Below, piece after piece: positions 20,215 through 32,413 of a DNA stretch of 64,000 nucleotides. Below the pieces are notes generated by a model. That model ran no database searches, had not been told where the DNA came from, and worked only from the letters and a program-made list of their open reading frames with translations. Each line of letters begins with the position of its first letter. The first letter of the stretch is position 1. Location: the NCBI GenBank assembly GCA_030272585.1, contig BSYQ01000013.1, positions 372,001 through 436,000 of the forward strand, written 5' to 3'. Source of the DNA: Bryopsis sp. KO-2023 (Eukaryota; Chlorophyta; Ulvophyceae; Bryopsidales; Bryopsidaceae). The position numbers and the translations under genes are program-made.

Positions 20215-21420
20215 AAGAAGAACTGTCTACAGCACTGGGGGAATCTCAGTCTGTTGATTGCATCCCCCTTCTTTCATTCTTTTTGGTCCCAACATGTTTA
20301 GTGTGCTGTTGTGTCTAGAACATTCTTCAAAAATTTTGAAGGTGTTGTTACTGGAAAACCAAGTCTTCCGCAAAAAACGTCTTACAACAAAAAGACAACC
20401 CCGAACTCCCGTTCACAGTCTTTCCTTCCCGACTCACTCAACTCTCACACTTCATCCACTGACTCATACCTCGTACTTCTAATGTAAAACCCAGTTGTCA
20501 TGGAGACTCTCTCCAACCCTGAAAGGTCGATTCAATTCGATTCACATTCGCTCTCTAAGTCAAATCGCATGGTCTGATGTTCATTAGGAATTACCGCTAG
20601 GTGTGAGTATTCGTTGATGTGATGTCCCTATGTCTGTCTTCCCGAACTTGTGTTTAACCGGGTCCAACAAAGGTGAAATGGAGTTTTAGTCAGGAATTCA
20701 TACCGCCATGACTGGAAGTGTAGAGACAAACCCTTTGACATCTGTTAGAATGTTTGAACGTACACCAACATACATTATTCCAAAGAACATCACTGGATTC
20801 TTAGAAGTGGAAAGAAGTGGATTCTTTCTCTGGGGGGGGGAAGGTATTTTGAAACGAAATGCACATTCATCTGAGCCAATATACTTCGATTTTTACAGGA
20901 GAAGATTGCTGAGCAAGATTATTTTCCCCAGTGGAACAATTTGAAGACAAAGGGTTCGTGGGATGCCTTTTTCTAAAATTTGCACTGCCCCACCACCCCT
21001 TACTGGACTTCTTGAACTGATGTTGGGTCTGCATAGGAACTAATTGATGATTGACTACTCATCTGGTGATAGAATTAAAACCTGATATATATATATCGAC
21101 AAAAAACAGCAAGCCCGATATCCACCAAAAAAATTCATATCAAGGGGAAAAACAATCACACTCAATGGTAATTTGCTATTACAGATCCACCAGATGACCA
21201 AAAAAAAAAACCAAAAAACGCCACAGATATCCTCCATGTTCATTCAAAATAATCATCCACATGAACCAAAATTATTTGGTGAAGGTTTTGGTTCTATTGA
21301 ACCACCATCAAAAACTCACAGAAAATTCATATTCAAGTCCTTCTTCTCCTTCTCTGGAGGTGTCGTACCAGCCCTGGTGGGGGGTGTTTTTGGTGTTTTT
21401 TTAAATACTTTTATTCGTTC
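20215..21420. other. intergenic; no gene recognised
   Basis: Sequence flanking the retrotransposon. A 78-codon open frame at 20708-20944 has no family match or convincing splice context. No other feature stands out. Confidence 0.45.
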
Positions 21421-21500
21421 CTGTCAGGGCGTGCGGGAGTCGAACCCGCGAAAAAAAACGCAGCCTTGCCGCCCTACCACCTCACTATTATCCTGTGCGA
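21421..21500 (-). repeat. tRNA-like retroposon fragment (SINE-like)
   Basis: On the minus strand an A-box-like GTGAGGTGGTAGGGC is followed by GGCGGC-type sequence, a T8 run and the box B GGGTTCGACTCCC within a 5-bp stem. The spacing resembles a tRNA, but the T run replaces the anticodon arm and no acceptor stem closes. It resembles the element at 112-208. A decayed tRNA gene is the alternative. Confidence 0.45.
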
Positions 21501-21781
21501 TGTGGATGGATCATTAACGACTTGCTCCTTTTCGATTTGCAAAACGCTTCCATGTTGAAGAGTGACAAATGCGTTTGGCTCCAAGGCACCAATTTCCTGT
21601 TCCAAAAAAAAGGCATCAAAATTCTGAGCTAAAAAGGGGGGGGGGGGGAATATGACACCAGTCCATCAAAGAAATTGCAGAAGAAAAAAAAATACAACAA
21701 GAAGAAACAAGGCGTGCATGTCGCTTAAATACCAAACTGTCTATATTTCACTACTGTTCAAAAAATAAAGCAACACAGCAA

Positions 21782-24190
21782 TCAATTCTGTTGAGTAGAA
21801 CCCACCGCTGCTCGTTTGAGCAACATGGGGGGCTCATCCAGCGGCTCTCTCGATCGTTGGAATGTACAACAATGCATCCCAATGCTGAATTTGGACCATA
21901 TGTCTTTGTGAATTTTCACGGCCTCCTCAGGATTCACATGCTCATGCCTGAATGAACACACTCCAACAAATCGATTCTATAGGGGAGTGTGGCGGGGGGA
22001 AAGCATTTTCAATTACCGACGAAAAGAAACGGCCAATATCACTCATCAACAAAGAATGGGTAGGCTTCCAAGGGCTCCATGTTTTGACCCAACCGATCAT
22101 GCACATACACGAGAAGTTGCTTTGATTCTGAAATCCTTGCAGATTCCGTTCATGTAGTGCCAACTAATGAGCAATTCTGGTAATCAGTAGTTGATATAAC
22201 TGAAATGAATCTAGGAAGCAGCAAAACATGATATAGGCTCCGATCAGCTAAACGAGAATCTTTTTCCATCCCCCACCTCATGAACCATTGAGGTTGATAT
22301 GCACCGATGGGAATCATGGCCAAGTCGATAGGTCCATGCTTTTCCCCGATCTCTTTAAAAACAGGGCAATATCCAGAATCCCCCCCGAACCACACTTTGC
22401 TTGTATCACCTTCCACCAACCAGCTTCCCCACAGCGACCTCCTGGCATCCAACACTCTGCGACCGCTCCAGTGCTGACATGGGGTGAGCGTCAATCTCAG
22501 CCCAGTGGTGGGGTGCACTACGTTTTCCCACCAGTCTAATTCCACCACGTTCGAAATACCCCTTGCGAGAAACCATGATTTCAGGCCGAAGGGGACGTAC
22601 CACCGGAGTTGATCACCGAATCGAGAATGCAGCAGTCCTACCTAAACCCAGTTGAAAACACACAGAGAGAAAACTGAAAAACAGAAAAAGATATAAGCGA
22701 GCGTTCTCCATGGAGCTTTCAGCATTCAAATGGGCGAGCCCTCGATTTGGCGACTTCGGGAGAATTTCGCATCCATCAGGATTTGAAGTTAGTACTTTGA
22801 ATGCGGATCGCTGTTTCAGATTTGATGTATCCTTTCTGAAATAATAATAATGTGAGGTCACACATCAATGACTATGTATGTTTTCTCACCGAAGTTTGAT
22901 CCAGATGATCGTAATGATTATGGCTGATCACCACAAAATCGATTTTAGGTAGGGCTGCATCGGTCAAGGTGAAAGGAGGAGGGACGAATCTCTGCAGAAA
23001 ACACAAAATCCATTTCAGCACCATGAGGGTGGCAATCCTCCGACCCAGAAAAGGTTACGTATATTTCAAAATGCTGAAGCTTTCTATCGCTAAGCTTTCT
23101 TTCTTTCTATTTTTTTTATTTTTTTTTCTTTCTTTCTTTCTTTCGGAGTCCATTTCCATGTTGAACCCATTTCTGAATGCAAAGTTTTATCTGTGGTGGG
23201 AAATCGAACTGGGAGCCCAAGCATTGACTGGTTACAAAGATCTCTTTTTCATTTCCCCCCCCCCCCTACACTGGCGAAAATTTCAATTTTCCCCCCCACC
23301 ATCTCCACCAGGTGATTGCAAGTCATGTCCCCTTTCTTACTAAATATGTTGAAGCTGATTCTGGTGCAATCACACCATAAATATTTACTTGAAACTGCAA
23401 GTAAAGTATCATGTGACATCCACTCAGCGATTTTTTGGGTCAATACCTTGGATCCAAAAAATCGGAAAGGCCCACATCGATTTGAAAACACAGGATCGGT
23501 CAAGAAAATCCCATCATCGATTCCAACCAAATTGCTGGCATGGCCAATCCAAAGGCACTGGATCAAGCCTCTTCTTTGCTCCGAAGAAAACGCGCTTAAA
23601 TCCACAGGGCACACCGGAAACGCCTTTCTGCAACCCACATCATCCAATCGATATCAAACTTCAAGGAAAAAAACAACATGATCAAGAATGGGCCTTTGAT
23701 ATGAAAGGAAAAATATGGTTGAGAGAGGAGTGTCCCCAGTTTTTCTCAATTTAATGTCATTTCCTTAAACCCCAACCTCCCCAGAAGCATTAGTTAATCG
23801 CTGAACAAACCACGGGCGAAAAACAAAATAAACAACAGAACAAGATGCAGCCCCTTATTAAACTTAATTCCGGACCTACAGAAAAACACCAAACGAAGTG
23901 AAAAAAGTTGCTGGATCTCACCAGCTGTTCTCATATTTTCCCTCAGTGCAAAATATACGAATCATACTTTATGTCTTCCCCTGTTGGGCGGCCATTATTC
24001 ACGAGAGGGTGGTCATCCTTCCCCTGGATTTGATCAACTCCCCAAAGAGTCGCACAAAAGTCCAGATTCCAAAATAGGGAGCTTCCTGCCAGGGGTTGAA
24101 GAATTTGGGTCCAAACCAGCTTTCATTGGCGACGCGCCCGGTCGATGTCTTGCCCACCACACCTGGAAACGTCCGTGTGCACATACCCAT
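21782..24190 (-). CDS. NAPEPLD: NAPE-hydrolysing phospholipase D-like metallo-hydrolase
   Basis: Five minus-strand exons (24190-24003, 23627-23447, 22991-22890, 22641-22277 and 21947-21782) give 333 residues, slightly shorter than the animal enzyme. The fold is a metallo-beta-lactamase. The zinc-binding motif is SHNHYDHLD, with further ligands in [15 protein letters not shown] and SIGMHCCTF. Family-specific blocks are [43 protein letters not shown] and HVNPEEAV. Known members release phosphatidic acid and N-acylethanolamine from N-acyl-phosphatidylethanolamine at membranes. Start choice rests on a Met preceding KFFNPWQ, the NPW block seen in the family. The exon 2 acceptor is the AG just after an in-frame stop, and phases agree only with that choice. 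The WGTF-type motif reads HCCTF, a mild divergence. Confidence 0.9.
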
Positions 24191-27100
24191 AGCGGGTGCC
24201 CATGGAGGACAACGCCTGGGAAGCTCTCACAATTCAAAATTCGTGCAAGTAAAACGATCGTGGACTGTTTCGGTTGCGTTGTCGCCTTCTTTTTTTCAGG
24301 ATAACCGGAAACAACTTCCATCTTCTTCAATTGCAGGTGCCGTACATCGTGCAGCGCGCACAGTCGCTAGCGACAGTGATACTTGCAGGGGATCATGTCG
24401 AGGTCGAGCTCATGCTCCCAGACGTCTTCGAACTCCATGTATTCCTTCCTCTTCTCTCCTTCTTTTCGTCTTCTTCTTCTTCTTCTTTTTCGTTTCGTTT
24501 CGTTTCCGGTTGCGTATGATACTTGTTCCCAGTGTCGTCGAGCGCCGCAGCTATCCTCCCTTTCGCGTTCGCCCTTATCCTTGCAGACGCGCCAACGCGC
24601 GCGAGGGCACACGCGCCAGGGGGCGTCAGGGGGCAGATGAGTCATCCTTGGGCGGGTGAGTCACCCTCGGACGGCGCGCGCGAGCGTGTCGGACTGGTCG
24701 CTCGCGCGACGATCGCGCGATCGCTGGAGTGTACATACCCCTGTTGTCGAGGAACATGGAGTGGATCTCATTGGTTTGCCTGTGTATTTCGATGTCTTTT
24801 TCCTGAGTGGAGCTTTTCCAGTCTATTTTATTCCATTTTATTTTATTCCCTATTTCTTGGATGTATGCTTGCAAATATTTTTGCATTTTAGCATTTTGCA
24901 TTCACAGAGGTTCGGTTCAGAGTTCAGGGACGACTGAATTCCTTCAACCAATCACTGAAGCCGATTCGTTTTTTTGTTCTTGAAAGAGAGGGTATCTGAA
25001 ATCTGGGGGAGTTGGATGTATTGAATGCTGGTTCAGCTGAAGGATGGGTACGAACGACGAACCAAACCGGCTTCCAGTGACTTCAACGACTTGCTAATAT
25101 CTCGACCGAAAGTGGAACAGCCGTAATTCTGCAAGTTCCAAATATCAAGAAAAATCAGGTCTTACAAAGTTTTTTTTAAATCATATTTTCAATGCTAAAT
25201 ATTCCCACCTAAAAAACTCCTTCAATAAAAATTCACCCCAGCTTTTTTTTTCCCCACCATCAAAACATCTTTTTCGAGAAAAATTCTACACTTGTATTTC
25301 GAGAACAGGGTGCTGCCCACATCTTCATAAAATTCTGTTTGCTGGTTTTGTGGATTTCGGGGCCATCATCCCTTGATTTTGCGACCCAAAACTTGATTTC
25401 ATTCAATCCCTGTTTCTTGTGCGGCACAATCACGACAGTACCAACGCCCACGTTTTCTTTTCCATAAAAAAAAAAACACCCACGAAGCGGACATGCACAC
25501 CATTTGCTGGATGCCGTCTGCATACAAGGGGATCTCTTCCATGTATGATTCAATACAGGGCCTCTTTTTTTTGAGTGACAAGAGTGAGAATCAAACCACC
25601 AAAGGCAGTTTCAGCTTTTCGACGCTGTTCGCTTTTCCGCAGTGATCTTGGATGCCAGAAACTCGAGTTGGCGCATTCTATGGCTGAGGCCCTTTCTCAA
25701 ACGCTAACCAACGTTTTAAAAAAACGAACTGTCCAGGCGGATTCCCGAACCCTGAAATAAGAAAACTTGGAAAGTCGAACGCCAAAAAAAGAGATTGTGG
25801 AGGAAACCGATGCCCCGCGTCAAATTTCGACGACTTGAAATTAACATTCCAAGAGGCATTTTCGGGGGGATGGACGTGAAAACGTTAAAACGGTTCGCTG
25901 AAAACTTGTAAATAACAAGGTGTCCACGCTTCGTTGTCGTTATTAAAGAAAGAATGGGCGCCAGGGGACAGAATCTCAATTGCGCTTCTCCGGATCTGGA
26001 GCCTTTGTATTTCTCCGGCTTTGTCTTACTTTCTCAAGAGTTTACCTCTTTCCATAGAAAAACCTCAGAAATACGCAGCTGCTTTGCAGCTTGTCCCACC
26101 AGCAAGAACAAGAGATCGATCACATCTCGGCAGCATGCAGGCTAGCCACGGTTCACTCTCTGCAAGCGTGTGCAGCCCCACGCGTTTGGTTGGGTTAAGA
26201 AAACCTTGCAAGCCTGTACGCGCTAGCCCTGTTTTTGTAAACGAGAAGCTCGCTCTACGTTTCGAGAGGACAGTGAGCTGGGGAACCCTGGCCCAGTCTC
26301 TTCGGCCAAACAGTGTTCTGTTTTGTGAACACACTGAGCACTGGTTTGATGAGAGGACTCCTTCCCGATAAACTCTTGGATCTGTCGGCGTGCGTCGAGG
26401 TTTTACGAGGGAGGGAAGGGTTTGATGTGCTGTTGTGCGAAAGGCTCCACGTCCAAAAGGGAGTAGACGAACTGAGTTCACAATAAACACACCAACACAA
26501 CACAAGCAGCAATGAGTGTTTTATTATTGCCTTCCGTCGGACATCATGTCCCTGAGAACTTTTCATGCGAAAATCCACATTTGGGTGGACCTTCACAAAA
26601 TCCACATTTGGGTAATCGTTCGCATTTTTCCCAATAGGATGATAGGTCGCTGGTAAAATTTTGAAAAATTTGTGAGACTAATGATTTGAAGAAACCGTGG
26701 AGACAACTCAATCAATCAATCAATATTACATGGAGACAATTGTGATGTTGCAGTACAACAAACGGGTGTTTTGATGCTGTTGATAGGCTGGATATTTCTT
26801 GAATAGTGCTTGGGGGGTGAGATACATTTCTTTTTTGTAAGGTTGGTGGTTCATGATGTCATTGTGATGAATTTTACAAGCCAGAAAAATTCACAAACAA
26901 TTCACAGTTGGGGGAAAAATTGCACGTTTTTTCTCACATTTGGGCACCGAAAAGTCCCCATCAAAAGTCTACATTTAGGTAAACCGGAATTCACACACAG
27001 GGACATCTCTACGGACATGCCTTTCGACACAGATTTTTCCAGCATCATGTTGTTGGAAACATGCATGTTCATGATCACTTCTCTTACCTCGTTTTTTCTT

Positions 27101-27779
27101 ATGCAAAAGTGGAGATTTCGGGTTGGACTTTATGATTGGTATGTTTATGGTGGATTTGGTCAAGGTCATATATAAAACCATTCTTTCCCTTCCCACACTT
27201 GAAGTGTATGTCAGTTGAAGTGTATGTCGGGCTCAATACATCGATATATGTTGGGATGTCAGCAGTCAAGACATGGGTGGTAGGCATGAGGCTGGTTGGT
27301 TGAAGGTGAACACTTTTTTTTTCAGCACACAGGACAATCAACATTCATCCCGACGTCGCTGCTGCATGAGCGACCTCGCAAAAACGCAGGACTGACGACA
27401 TGGGGCGGATAGGGGTGGATGGGCGACAGGAGAGGCTTAAGAGCTGGATCAGAGTATCAACTTTGGGAGGAAGGGTGCATGCATGGCAATTCGTTCTTTT
27501 CTAGTTTCTCGGATCGTGAAAATATCTTTGGGGGGCAATGCGGAGCGAGAAAGCTTTCCAAATGAAAGTGTCAAAAAAGACTCAGCCGGATGATTTCCTC
27601 CCAATAGAACAAAGATAAAAAAAGAAAATGGAAAAAAAAGAAATTTGGTGTGACGATATTTTCAGGACATGATTGAAATTCTCACCAAGTAACCACAGAA
27701 ATACACCCCGCGCATTGAACGGCAATAAGCCAAACAAGGAAACGAACCAATCTCATAAAAACCCAAAACCAAAATTAAG
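24191..27779. other. 3.6 kb without a recognised gene
   Basis: 24190-24740 is GC-rich with CpG-containing repeats (GCGCGC, CGCGCG) and a TTC run at 24470-24490; it is probably the promoter region of the NAPE-PLD-like gene. Further right, open frames near 25260-25550 (-) and 25570-26500 (both strands) match nothing I know and lack splice-consistent partners. At 26564-26612 a TCCACATTTGGGT unit occurs twice. A (TCAA)n tail motif is at 26708-26733. Confidence 0.5.
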
Positions 27780-29588
27780 CTACTCCTCCACTGCAGCAGC
27801 TTCTTTTGCTTCTTCGGCTGACACCACCTTCAATTCAGCTTTTTCGTTTTCTGCCTGTCGGATGCCTTGCCTCATTCCAATGACTACATCAAATCCAAAG
27901 CAATAAAAAATGAACAGGTGAGTAATATTATCACACCAGACGGATTAGAAAAAAAGCTGGCGATAATTGAAAGAAATCATGCCCAAGTCAACAAATCAGC
28001 CCTCACACATCGGACCCATTCAGAGGATGTCCACATAAAGGTTATAATGTTAAACCTCTAATTTGGACGAGCTTGTCGATCGATTACAGACCTCCTGGGC
28101 TTCAAAAAATCATCAGGTGCATTATTTCATTTTTTCCATTTTTTTTCCCTTCAATTTTTTTCTTCATTTTCTTTTTTTTTTTTAGTGTTTATCGTACCGA
28201 TCAGCAAGTTGGTGATCGTCAAAAAAGCTTCTGCACCACCATGCAACCAATCGACATTGGCTAGGCTCTGCCCGTAGTGAACCTTGGCTGAAAAAACAAC
28301 GATCAAAAGAAACATGTTGATACGAAGGGAAAAAACACACACACCACCTGAAATATTTCTACGCTGATATATTCCTTACTTAACAAAAAACTAAAATAAA
28401 ATGTGGAAAACCGTGATCGCATCTATGCAAACAACTCCTGTTTTCAAGCACTGTGCATTGTCACCATTCCTTCATATTTTACAAATCTTTTTTTTCAAAA
28501 AAAGCAATTTTTTTCCCCTTCCTGACTCTTCTCTCATCCCCTAGTTTTTTGTTTGTTTTGTTTTCAACTTAATTTCTGGTGATATTTTTTTCTTTCTTTG
28601 ATATGGCAACCCACCATAGATTCCTGCAGGAATGCTCACGGCAACGAAAACCAGCAAAAAATAGAAACCGAAAAGTGCAACAGGTGGAGCCGATTTGGAC
28701 TTCGTCAAATAGTACAGAAATCCGGAATAAGGTACAATGCTGAAAGCAAACAGCTGCGGTGCGATGCTCTGCAAAAGTGAAAGAAATCAATATTCTTGAC
28801 ACAAATAAGATAGGGCGGGTTTCGTTCATGTCCAAATTTTTTTTTTGGCTGAACATGTGAACATGAATCCATGTGTCTATTCAATACGTAGAAAAAATAA
28901 AAAATATTGTATTTTATACATGTTATATCTCTCTTCCAGTCACAAGGGAGTTTTTTTCGATTTTGAGCTTTTTTTCAAAATCTTGATGCAGTTGTGGAGA
29001 GTATTTTTCAGGGCTAGGCTAGATTTTTTTTCCCTCGAGGGTTTGGGCTGAATCACTTCATTGTGAACAGCCTTCTTTGGGCAAAACTTTGCAAAATATA
29101 TATTAAACATTCACTCATTCACATGTGTTTCAAGTATTGAAAGCAATACATTCTAAAGGGAAGCCATCAATCATCAACCCAAATCATTCCTTCTTTGCAG
29201 CGATCGAGCGGCATCTCCTACACAATGTAAATGTTGTTTGTTTGTTGTTTGTTTGCAGCGATCGATGGATCGATCAAGCGTTACAGAATAACGAACGCGC
29301 GTAACGTTTCCGTCACCCCCCCACACTGTGCCTCGCACCACGCACCTCAGCGTCCACGCTAGGAGCCCAGGCTAGATCAAACGGAAACGCATCGATCCGT
29401 CCACCCCTCCCGGCGGGGCGGAGCGCACCCGAAAAGCTGCCAAGGCCCAGGGGTTTCGCTTGTGGAAAAAGCTGTGGGGTTCTCGACACGGACCTCACAT
29501 TCGATCTGAACCCCGACGTTTGCGAGGTGCAAGCGTTTTTTCCAACCCTCGACCACGCGCCTCCACAGCGACTGGCAACACCAAGCAT
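27780..29588 (-). CDS. DUF3593-family plastid membrane protein
   Basis: Four minus-strand exons (29588-29346, 28768-28615, 28287-28198 and 27883-27780) give 196 residues. Residues 1-75 form a Ser/Arg/Gly-rich, acid-poor leader like a chloroplast transit peptide. The mature part has hydrophobic helices around IAPQLFAFSIVPYSGFLYYL and VALFGFYFLLVFVAVSIPAG. The conserved block HYGQSLANVDWLHGGAEAFL and then LTITNLLIVIGMRQ follow. This block is characteristic of DUF3593 (PF12159), found in cyanobacteria, algae and plants; biochemical function unknown. The C-terminus is Glu/Ala-rich. Exon phases (0,1,1) agree at all junctions. Its 5' end faces the OSCP gene 294 bp away. Confidence 0.85.
28985..29122 (+). 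repeat. dispersed repeat family A, copy 1
   Basis: It shares the order GGGCTGAATCACxTxxTTGTG, GCCTTCxTTGxGCAA and TTAAxCATTCA with 40552-40690 (+) and 41311-41443 (-). The copies are diverged and have no coding capacity, so this is probably an old mobile-element family. This copy lies in intron 1 of the DUF3593 gene. Confidence 0.7.
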
Positions 29589-29882
29589 TCTGAAAACTGA
29601 CGAGGGGAGCGCAGCTTTGACGAATCCATCCCTTCTGTGTCAGACGCCTTTCACGAAATTTCCCCCCAAAAAAAAGACGAAAAAAGACTGAAATGGGAAA
29701 AAATGAAGGGAAAACGGGAAAATTATGCGTAATGGTTTTTGTTAAAACGTTATGATTTCTGGCATCACTCATGTGTTGGTATTTTATCCTTTTCTCCACA
29801 GGCCACTCTTTTTTTCCCCTGTGAGGAGGGCTCGAGACTCTTTCCTAACGACAGACACCTTGATTGGAAAAATCGATCAGCC
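29589..29882. promoter_or_regulatory. bidirectional promoter region
   Basis: 294 bp separate the DUF3593 start (minus) from the OSCP start (plus). Both products serve energy organelles, so shared regulation is conceivable but only inferred. No TATA box or known element is evident. Confidence 0.5.
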
Positions 29883-30887
29883 ATGCTTCGCAGGGCAGCG
29901 GTGCAACTGGGGCGTGTCGCCTCCAAGGAGGTGTCCCAGGTAGCGCGAAAAGAATCCGAGAAAGGATATGTTATGCGGACCGTCCCTGTGGTGTTGGATT
30001 TCTTGGCTTTAATCGAGAATTCCTGTGTTTTGCGGGTGCAAATCAGGCAATGAATATGTGCGCAGCAGCTGCTGAGGCTCCAGCGCCCAAGGTAGGGATT
30101 CTTTCCCTTGAGGGAAGGTGAAAACAACCTTTGCACGCAGTTGGGATCCTTGCCCCCTTGAAAGGAATTAGGATAGAGTGCTATCCACGAATGGAGGAAC
30201 CTCGGTGTTGCAATCCTTTGGTGATGGGGAATCCTGGCTGTTTGATATTGGGTTTTTGGTTGTCCAGATATTGAATTGAGACTTGTTTACACAAGGCCAA
30301 AATGCTGAGTGCAGGCGCTTCACACCGAAATAATGTGTTATATGCTGGACCAGATATATACACATATATATGCCTATATGTGCCTGTGTGTGTGTGTGTT
30401 TGATGCTCCTTGCTTTATGCCATCGACTCAAAACTGAAAACAGATTCCCCTTTTCCTCAAAAATACCCGAGAGTATTACATCAACCCTCATGCCCGATTG
30501 CAAATCGACAGTTTGGGGTTTTCTTTGTATGTGTGCGTGTGTGTTATAAACTATATTTCTTTTAAACCAAGGTTCCTGCAATCGTTCATGGGGTGGCTGG
30601 GAAATATGCCTCTGCTCTCTGGGTTGCTGCTGCCAAGGCAAACAATCTTCCACAAGTCGAAACAGATTTTGCCAAGGTGTGACAATTTTTTAATTTTTTT
30701 CAAACGACAGAACTTTGTCGCCATCGAGTTGTTGAAAAGGATGCTTTCTATTGGCATGTTTCGAGAAAAAAATTATTTTCTCCAGTGAAACCCCATCAAT
30801 GAGCTGATCTATACACACAAACAGGTATCAGAAATATAACACTGATTTGAGATATTTATTGCTAGATGTTTGTTTTTCACCACATGC

Positions 30888-30919
<32 letters not shown>

Positions 30920-32378
30920 TAAATAAATGAAAAGAAATATGATGCTATTTTTTTTTTAAAGCCAGATGCTTTTTCAAAAGTGTGGACTTTTTCTCTCTCC
31001 TCCCTTCCTCCTTTTCTTTAGGTTCATTAATTAGTAATCAAACAGTATTCATTAAATAAAAGTAATATTGATTCTGTATTTATAGAACGTACATTTTTAG
31101 GTATGTGTATTCCCTCCAACACATTGACACTAGGATCAAAGAATGAGCAGACAAGAGCATGCATTTGGTTAAACTTCCTACCAAGGGCAGTTGATCTTTG
31201 CAGTCGGCTTGTCGTCATGCCTTTGTATCAAAGTGGTGGTTTGCAGAGTTTTGAGTGGACTGGGATGTGCTGATAGGTTTTGGAGACTGCCAACGATAGC
31301 AAGGATTTCCTGGCCTTCATGATGGACCCCTGTCAGTCCAGGGTGTCCAAAGCTGAGGGCATCAGGAGCATCTTGACGGATTTGCAAATCGGCGAGATCA
31401 CCACCAACTTCTTCAGTGAGTTTTATGCAAATAAAACGGATGCAGATAATATATTATAGTAATATGGAAAATTATGTGCAGTACACAAGAAATGTTTTTT
31501 TCAAAAAGCGGCCAGGGGATAGCCGAAGTGTGATGAGGGTGTTGAAAGGGAGGGAAAAACAGTAAACAGTTCAACGAACAGTTGAAAACAAAAATAAAGG
31601 GAGGAAAAATCGGTTCTTCCTGAAGGCAATCCTTGTTCTCCTGTGGGTTTTTTTCCATCCAGATAAAAAAAGTGTAAGTGATCATTATGTAGGGATGAGT
31701 GAGGAAGTGTGGGTTTTCTTTCGGTTTTGGCAATATGTTTTCCTGCTTTAATTTTTTTGGTTTTTTTTTGCCGAAAAGGTGTGATGGCTGAAAATGGCCG
31801 CATGAAAGAAGCTTTCAAGACTTACGATACTTTCGTCACCTTGATGGAGGCGCACAAGGGACAAGTCAGAGCCAACATTATATCTGCTGAGGTAAAGTCT
31901 TTCTTTTCTGTGTTTATTTATTGTCATGCACCCTTTCACCCCCCCCCCCCCCAAAAAAAAAAAAATAAAATAAAAAAATCTACAGATAATAATACTAATT
32001 TCATTAAAAATATATATATATTATTTTTATTTTATTTTTTGGGGGGGGGTTAAAAGGGTGCATGACAATAAATAAAGTGATGCCTAAGCTTCGTAAGTGG
32101 GTTGCAAAACGCTTTTTTTTAAGCAAATAATATGACTAGCCCTGAAGTGCATGTTTTGGGGTGTCACAGGAACTCGATGCCAGCGAGACCAAGGAAGTCG
32201 AGGAATCTTTGTGTGAGTGAAATTTCGTTCGAAAAAAAAAACTGACAGTGAATTATATTTTCGTATTTGATGAACACTTTCCTCTTTGAATTTCCCAATG
32301 TTTCGATTTCTTGGCAGAAACTGGCCAAAATCTCGCACAGAAAAGACATTTTCGCCTGTCGATCTTTTATTTATTTAC

Positions 32379-32413
<35 letters not shown>

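Noticed and set aside
21421..21500. Functional tRNA gene on the minus strand
   Set aside because: Box B and T-stem are good but there is no acceptor stem, and a T8 run replaces the anticodon arm.
24096..24659. 187-codon plus-strand frame in the GC-rich segment
   Set aside because: It crosses a TTC microsatellite and encodes runs of Ser/Phe and Arg/Ala; competing frames are equally open.
26065..26505. 146-codon minus-strand frame
   Set aside because: No recognisable motif and the opposite strand is open across the same bases; no splice partners.
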